Source: Chrysochromulina parva
Taxonomy: Eukaryota; Haptophyta; Prymnesiales; Chrysochromulinaceae
Direction of reading: 5' to 3'
Length of the DNA stretch: 19,341 bases
Assembly (NCBI GenBank): GCA_002887195.1
Contig: PJAB01000895.1
Location: 1 to 19,341, forward strand
The notes under the pieces were generated by a model that was not told the DNA's origin, did not search any database, and was given only the letters and a program-made list of their open reading frames with translations. The stretch's first letter is position 1. Every line of letters begins with the position of its first letter. Shown here one piece after another: positions 15,974 to 19,341 of the stretch. Position numbers and translations under genes: made by a program.

Positions 15974-17741
15974 TCAGATGGGCATGTACTTGCGGCGCGC
16001 CTCGTCCAGATGCGGGCAGTTCTGGTCGCAGTTCTGGACGCACGCGACGTACTTTGCCGGGTCGGTAGGGTCGCACAGCGCGATGCACTTGTCCTTGGTG
16101 CCACCGGGGCACGCGGGGGGCGGGGGCGGGGCGCCAGGGCCCGTGGTGGAGCCGATCTCGCCGTAGCGCACGTCCGAGTAGATCACGTAAGCATCCGAGT
16201 GGTACTTCTCCACGAACGTGTAATTGCCCGACGTCTGGTTGCAGGTGCCACGCAGCGCGCCCGGCGGCGGCACACCCGGCGTCGGCCAGTCCTTCGGATC
16301 GGGGTCGTTGGCATCGAGCCAGATCATGCCCACGTCGTGGTCGTCCCAGAGTGACAAGACGAGGGCCATGCCACGCTTCATCGCCGCGCCCATGCCGCCG
16401 ATCCCGCCCTTTTTCGTGAAAACGTCGAACCGGTCCGAAAAATTCGTCATCTGCACCTGGCACATCTCATCGGAGATGGCTGTGTAGTTCTTGCCCGGGG
16501 GCGTGTAGGACGGATTGGGCGGGTAGATGTACTTGCTGTCCTGCACGTAGAAGCGGCGCATCTCGACGAGATTGCCCGTGTCTGTGCCGTCATCCGTGAT
16601 GAACTGCGTCACCACCTGCATGGGCTTCGTCGCGTCAAGTGTGAACGAGGGGCCCGGGCCGAAAAAGTCGTGAAGCCCTTGCCGGTACGGGTTGGCGTCG
16701 CAGCCATTCTTGTCGCACACGCCGTCGAAGCGGTGGTTCGGGTTGTCGCCGCATTCGATGTCGTCGCACGGGTGGTACCCCGCCGTCTCGCACGCATGCA
16801 CTGTCATCTGAGTCGAGATTGAGTTCGCTTCCCAGATGTCGAGCTCGGCGCAGCAGGTGCCGAACTTGCCCGCACCCCCGTTCGGGTCTGAGGGCGACGG
16901 GTTCCAGTTGATGAGGTTGGCCTGGCCAGCGATCCACTTGATGTCGTGCGGGCACTGCGCATCGCAGTAGCCGGTGCCGTACGCCGCTCCCGCTGTGTTG
17001 GTCGGGTACTTGCTCTTGCCGCCGTCGGCATCCATTTCCACGAAGTACACGGCGCCGTTGAGACCGCAAGGGAGTGCCGAGCCGTCCACGGTGAAGGTGA
17101 ACTCTTTGTTGAGCAGCTGAAACATCTTGTACTTGTCCGGGCTCTCGAGCAGGAAGAGGCGCGTGCCGACATTGGTCCCGTTGCCACCCGTAGTATTGTA
17201 TTTGGTGATGAAGGTGAAGTTTACGCCGCCCTGGCCGTCGGCGGTCGCACCGTACTTTTCCTTGTAGCCTTTGGCGTCCTCGCCGTCGATGCCGCATTTC
17301 TGCGCGCGCGGAAGAGAAGTAAGGGGGCGCGAATGGCGAATGAGGCGGGGGGCGTAATCTGCCCTGCAGGCGCCTTTTGGGCGTGGGGTAGGGTGGGGGA
17401 AAGGTGCAGCGCTGCAGCTCGAGGAACCCAACGAGGGGACGTGGTCCGAAATGTGCGAGGCGCACGTGCGAGCAGTCGTCAACGCCCTGGCAGGTCGCGT
17501 TGACCCACTGGTTGCCGAGGAAGCAGTTGCACTTGGACGAGTTGGTGCAGCCGATCTCGTGTGTCCAGCGCCAGTTGGAATCGAGCACGATGGTGGCATC
17601 CTCGAACTTGCAGCCGAGCGCCTTGGTACAGTGCTGGATCGGCATGGGCAGGTGGACCTCCTTTTTGGCGTCGCCGGCTTGCTGACCGGCAGCCGCGCTG
17701 AAGAAGCCGAGGGCGAGCGTCAGCCGCATGATGCAACTCAT
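15974..17741 (-). CDS. GH7 cellulase, cellobiohydrolase-like, secreted
   Basis: There are two exons, 17741-17466 (92 codons) and 17299-15974, giving 533 residues. A signal peptide ([15 protein letters not shown] from Met5) is followed by [14 protein letters not shown], the usual mature start of GH7 enzymes with a Gln that can become pyroglutamate. The conserved [11 protein letters not shown] lies in exon 1. The catalytic ELDIWE has nucleophile E244, D246 and acid/base E249, followed by [36 protein letters not shown] and GALRGTC match the tunnel-loop regions of cellobiohydrolases, so cleavage of cellulose chains with retention of configuration is expected. After GEIGSTTG comes a short PPPPP linker and a six-Cys module ([22 protein letters not shown]) instead of the fungal CBM1. 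It is divergent from the Cys-rich gene, 142 nt away. It may act on the cell's own wall or scales, or on prey. Confidence 0.94.
17300..17465 (-). other. GH7 gene intron (166 nt)
   Basis: The donor GTGCGC lies at 17465-17460 and the acceptor GCGCGCAG ends at 17300. The phase-0 splice joins DDCSH to KCGIDGEDA, restoring the Cys-x(n)-Cys-xLDG spacing usual in GH7. The two flanking frames are otherwise incompatible. A C/T-rich tract with PPPPYPTP-like reading lies within the intron. Confidence 0.85.
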
Positions 17742-17883
17742 GATGCTTCAGGCGTCCTGTTGAAGTTGAAGTCGGAGTGACCGATAAAACTTATGTTCCG
17801 TGAACAGAAGTGTGAACGCCGACGGCATCACCGACGGGAAGAACCTTGACCTCGACAACACCCGTTTGTAGACGGAAGGACGC
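17742..17883. promoter_or_regulatory. Shared divergent promoter region of the cellulase and Cys-rich protein
   Basis: Only 142 nt separate the two ATGs, so cis elements are probably shared. A perfect palindromic pair TGTTC-CGT-GAACA lies at 17794-17806, near the centre. CCGACGG occurs twice (about 17819 and 17831). No TATA box was recognised with certainty. Confidence 0.45.
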
Positions 17884-18727
17884 ATGCGCATCGTTGGCAC
17901 GTCCGAAAGTCCCTGGGGAATGTCGTTCTGGTCACTTCAGTCTGCGTTCCACCTGGCCATGGCTAGTCCGGATCATCTCTTCAAGGCGCACTCGCCCGAG
18001 AGCGTCAACCTCTACACCTCGCAAGCGCTGCTGAGTGGCTGCACTCCCAATGCAACCCACGGCTGCCTCGACGACACGGCTTACGAGTTTGCAAAACAAG
18101 TATGCGCGCCACACTTCTGCGATATCCTACGGAAGGCATGAGTCGCTGAGCTCACGAGCGTGCCGTGCGGTGCCCACTCAGTTCCCGTGCGGATCGCGCG
18201 GCATCTTCACATACGCGCAGGAGTCGTGCTGCGAGCAGGGCCGCCCGTTTGACTTTACGGCTGAATACTGCTGCACGGGCTCGGGCGCAAATGGCCTGCA
18301 CAGCTACAACGACGGCAAATGCGACCTCTCTTGCCCCGACAATTGTGCTTGCTATGATGAGGTCACCCCATTCGCGTCGCCCGTCGTGTCGCAGTCTGTC
18401 ACCATCGAGGTGCCCAAGGCAGGCGTCGGCATGGACGCTCTCGTGGACACAAGCTCGCCGCCAGAGGGCGGCTACCTATGCAATGGCAAGCCCGCCGGCG
18501 GCGACCAAGGCTGCATGAATGGCTATCAGTATAACTACAGCACGCACACGCCGTGCGGCAGTTGGCTGATGCAGTTCGGCACGTACGGCTGTTGCCCGAG
18601 CGCCTCAGGCTTCTTGCCATACCCGATGGCCACGCTCTACTGCTGCAAAATCGAGGGTGCCCCGCCGGGCCAGGATTATCAGCTCAAGCCCGCCCCGTGC
18701 AAGTGCCACCGCTACGGCTGCTCATGA
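17884..18727 (+). CDS. Cys-rich protein of unknown function with internal duplication
   Basis: There are two exons, 17884-18099 (72 codons) and 18182-18727, giving 253 residues. The splice joins DDTAYEFAKQ to FPCGSRGIF in phase 0. I do not recognise the family. Two similar halves are visible: FPCGSRGIFTYAQESCC followed by FTAEYCC, and TPCGSWLMQFGTYGCC followed by MATLYCC. Each then runs to closely spaced Cys residues (CDLSCPDNCAC; CKCHRYGC). The many paired cysteines imply an oxidising, extracytoplasmic location, yet the predicted N-terminus has no clear signal peptide. An in-frame TAG lies just upstream of the ATG, so any leader must come from another exon. The position opposite a GH7 cellulase suggests possible co-expression (inference). 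Without splicing, translation would stop after 85 residues. Confidence 0.7.
18100..18181 (+). other. Intron (82 nt) in the Cys-rich protein gene
   Basis: The donor is GTATGC at 18100 and the acceptor CCACTCAG ends at 18181. Removal brings two otherwise different frames together in phase 0, where both sides look coding. The tract before the acceptor is not very pyrimidine-rich. Confidence 0.72.
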
Positions 18728-19034
18728 ACACGCCAGGCGGCGTGGCCGCGCGCGCGTCACATCGGGTGCCTCAAGGTTGTTACGGCAATGTGTGCGGTCT
18801 GCCGTCTGCGGGTGCGGCTCTGCGCAGTGCGGACGGGTATAAATTGGGATTATATGACTGACGCTTCGATTCCCGGTTTCCAACGCCCCACGCATATGCA
18901 TGCGATTCGTCATATCTGGAGTATACCCCTATAGGTAGCTTCGTTTTCAGAGTTCAGTAGAGGTATTCCTACTTCCCTAGCGCGACGACCCGGTTACCGA
19001 TAGCTCAACATTCAATTGACAACTTTTGCAAGTC
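18728..19034. other. Region downstream of the Cys-rich gene
   Basis: These 307 nt contain no recognised gene. They include a GC-rich stretch (18728-18835), then more AT-rich DNA with TATAAAT at about 18839 and CTATAGG at about 18930. They presumably hold the 3' UTR and possibly a promoter for the open frame at 19035. Confidence 0.4.
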
Positions 19035-19341
19035 ATGGTTCCGATGGTTCGGGTCCTGGGTTCTACTGTGACAACCGTGGATGCGCTCATTCGTAGAGGC
19101 GGCGAGGACGGCCCGCGCTCGGAGGCGTTAGCCCTCAACCCTGAAACCCTTTTTGGGTTTTTTATGGTCCTAGAGACCTTTCTCAGATCGCCGCGAGTCC
19201 ACCCCTTCTACAACCCGACTACCGCAGAATGGCGGTCACCATCACGAATGACCAGACAGACGAACATCTCCTTCAAAGAATCTCTCGAGCACCCTCTTGA
19301 AGACGCAGCTTGGAGGCTCTCCCACGCTGCGCGCGCACGAC
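19035..19341 (+). CDS. Uncertain open frame running off the right edge
   Basis: From ATG at 19035 the frame stays open for 102 codons to the window end. It reads MVPMVRVLGSTV, then LNPETLFGFFMVLETFL, then FKESLEHPLEDAAWRL. No family is recognised. Codon choice is less GC-biased than in the neighbouring genes. It may be the 5' end of a gene or a chance open frame. A hairpin, AAACCC-TTTTT-GGGTTT (19144-19160), lies inside it. Confidence 0.3.
   Translation, partial: MVPMVRVLGSTVTTVDALIRRGGEDGPRSEALALNPETLFGFFMVLETFLRSPRVHPFYNPTTAEWRSPSRMTRQTNISFKESLEHPLEDAAWRLSHAARAR

Noticed and set aside
15762..16463. N-terminal extension of the LepA frame into the cellulase region
   Set aside because: The frame is open upstream, but it is a shadow of the GH7 gene, and the Met at 15761 is followed at once by a signal-like leader.
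19030..19065. GGTTCGGGTCC resembling a tRNA T-arm
   Set aside because: No acceptor stem, D-arm or anticodon arm could be fitted around it.
19144..19166. Bacterial-type terminator (AAACCC-T5-GGGTTT followed by T run)
   Set aside because: The window is eukaryotic nuclear DNA; the stem is only six base pairs and lies inside an open frame.

Overview
The window looks like nuclear DNA of a GC-rich, gene-dense microalga, most likely a haptophyte, though a pelagophyte or similar alga with a complex plastid is possible. The evidence is as follows. Genes are large, mostly intron-poor and closely packed, with short GT-AG introns (82, 166 and 195 nt). A cyanobacterial/plastid-type LepA (EF4) carries an N-terminal hydrophobic leader like those targeting ER-routed plastids. 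A GH7 cellulase is present, a family confined to certain eukaryotes. Proline-rich, Cys-rich surface-type proteins of an algal style are also present. Proteins were read from the sequence only, and no database search was made.

Layout, left to right. (1) 1-819, minus: the partial 5' portion of a secreted/surface-type protein with a PAN-like Cys block, SPP-rich linkers and an algal 'C-x3-C...DICQDGG...DCTDCG' module; it runs off the left edge. (2) 1045-1710, plus: an Mpv17/PMP22-family membrane protein. (3) 2019-3872, minus: an acyltransferase-3 (OafA-like) membrane enzyme with a nine-cysteine loop. (4) 4205-5134, minus: a TauE/SafE-type anion exporter. (5) 5366-10720, plus: a 1784-residue SHPRH/Irc20-type SNF2 ATPase with PHD and RING fingers. 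(6) 11061-12263, plus: a DUF707-like putative glycosyltransferase. (7) 12639-15761, minus, two exons: plastid LepA fused behind a peroxiredoxin-like domain and a long charged helix. (8) 15974-17741, minus, two exons: a GH7 cellobiohydrolase-type enzyme with a short C-terminal six-Cys module. (9) 17884-18727, plus, two exons: a Cys-rich protein of unknown function with an internal duplication, divergent from the cellulase. (10) 19035-end: an uncertain open frame.

The genes do not form an operon. They alternate as divergent pairs (1/2, 4/5, 8/9), which may share promoters, and convergent pairs (2/3, 6/7). Genes 1, 8 and 9 may all act outside the cell or on its surface, and the GH7/Cys-rich pair shares a 142-bp promoter region. 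LepA probably works in plastid translation and the SHPRH protein in nuclear DNA-damage tolerance.

The most unusual element is the LepA intron (14202-14396). It is flanked by a duplicated GTGAGC and built of 71-75 nt tandem units that carry copies of 12-15 nt of the adjacent exon. It contains five identical acceptor-like CTCATCAG sites, of which only the last restores the LepA frame. This resembles a recently gained intron, either introner-like or formed by tandem duplication. The LepA N-terminal fusion, the beta-sandwich-like insert in SHPRH, the Cys-rich partner of the cellulase and several inverted repeats between genes also merit attention.
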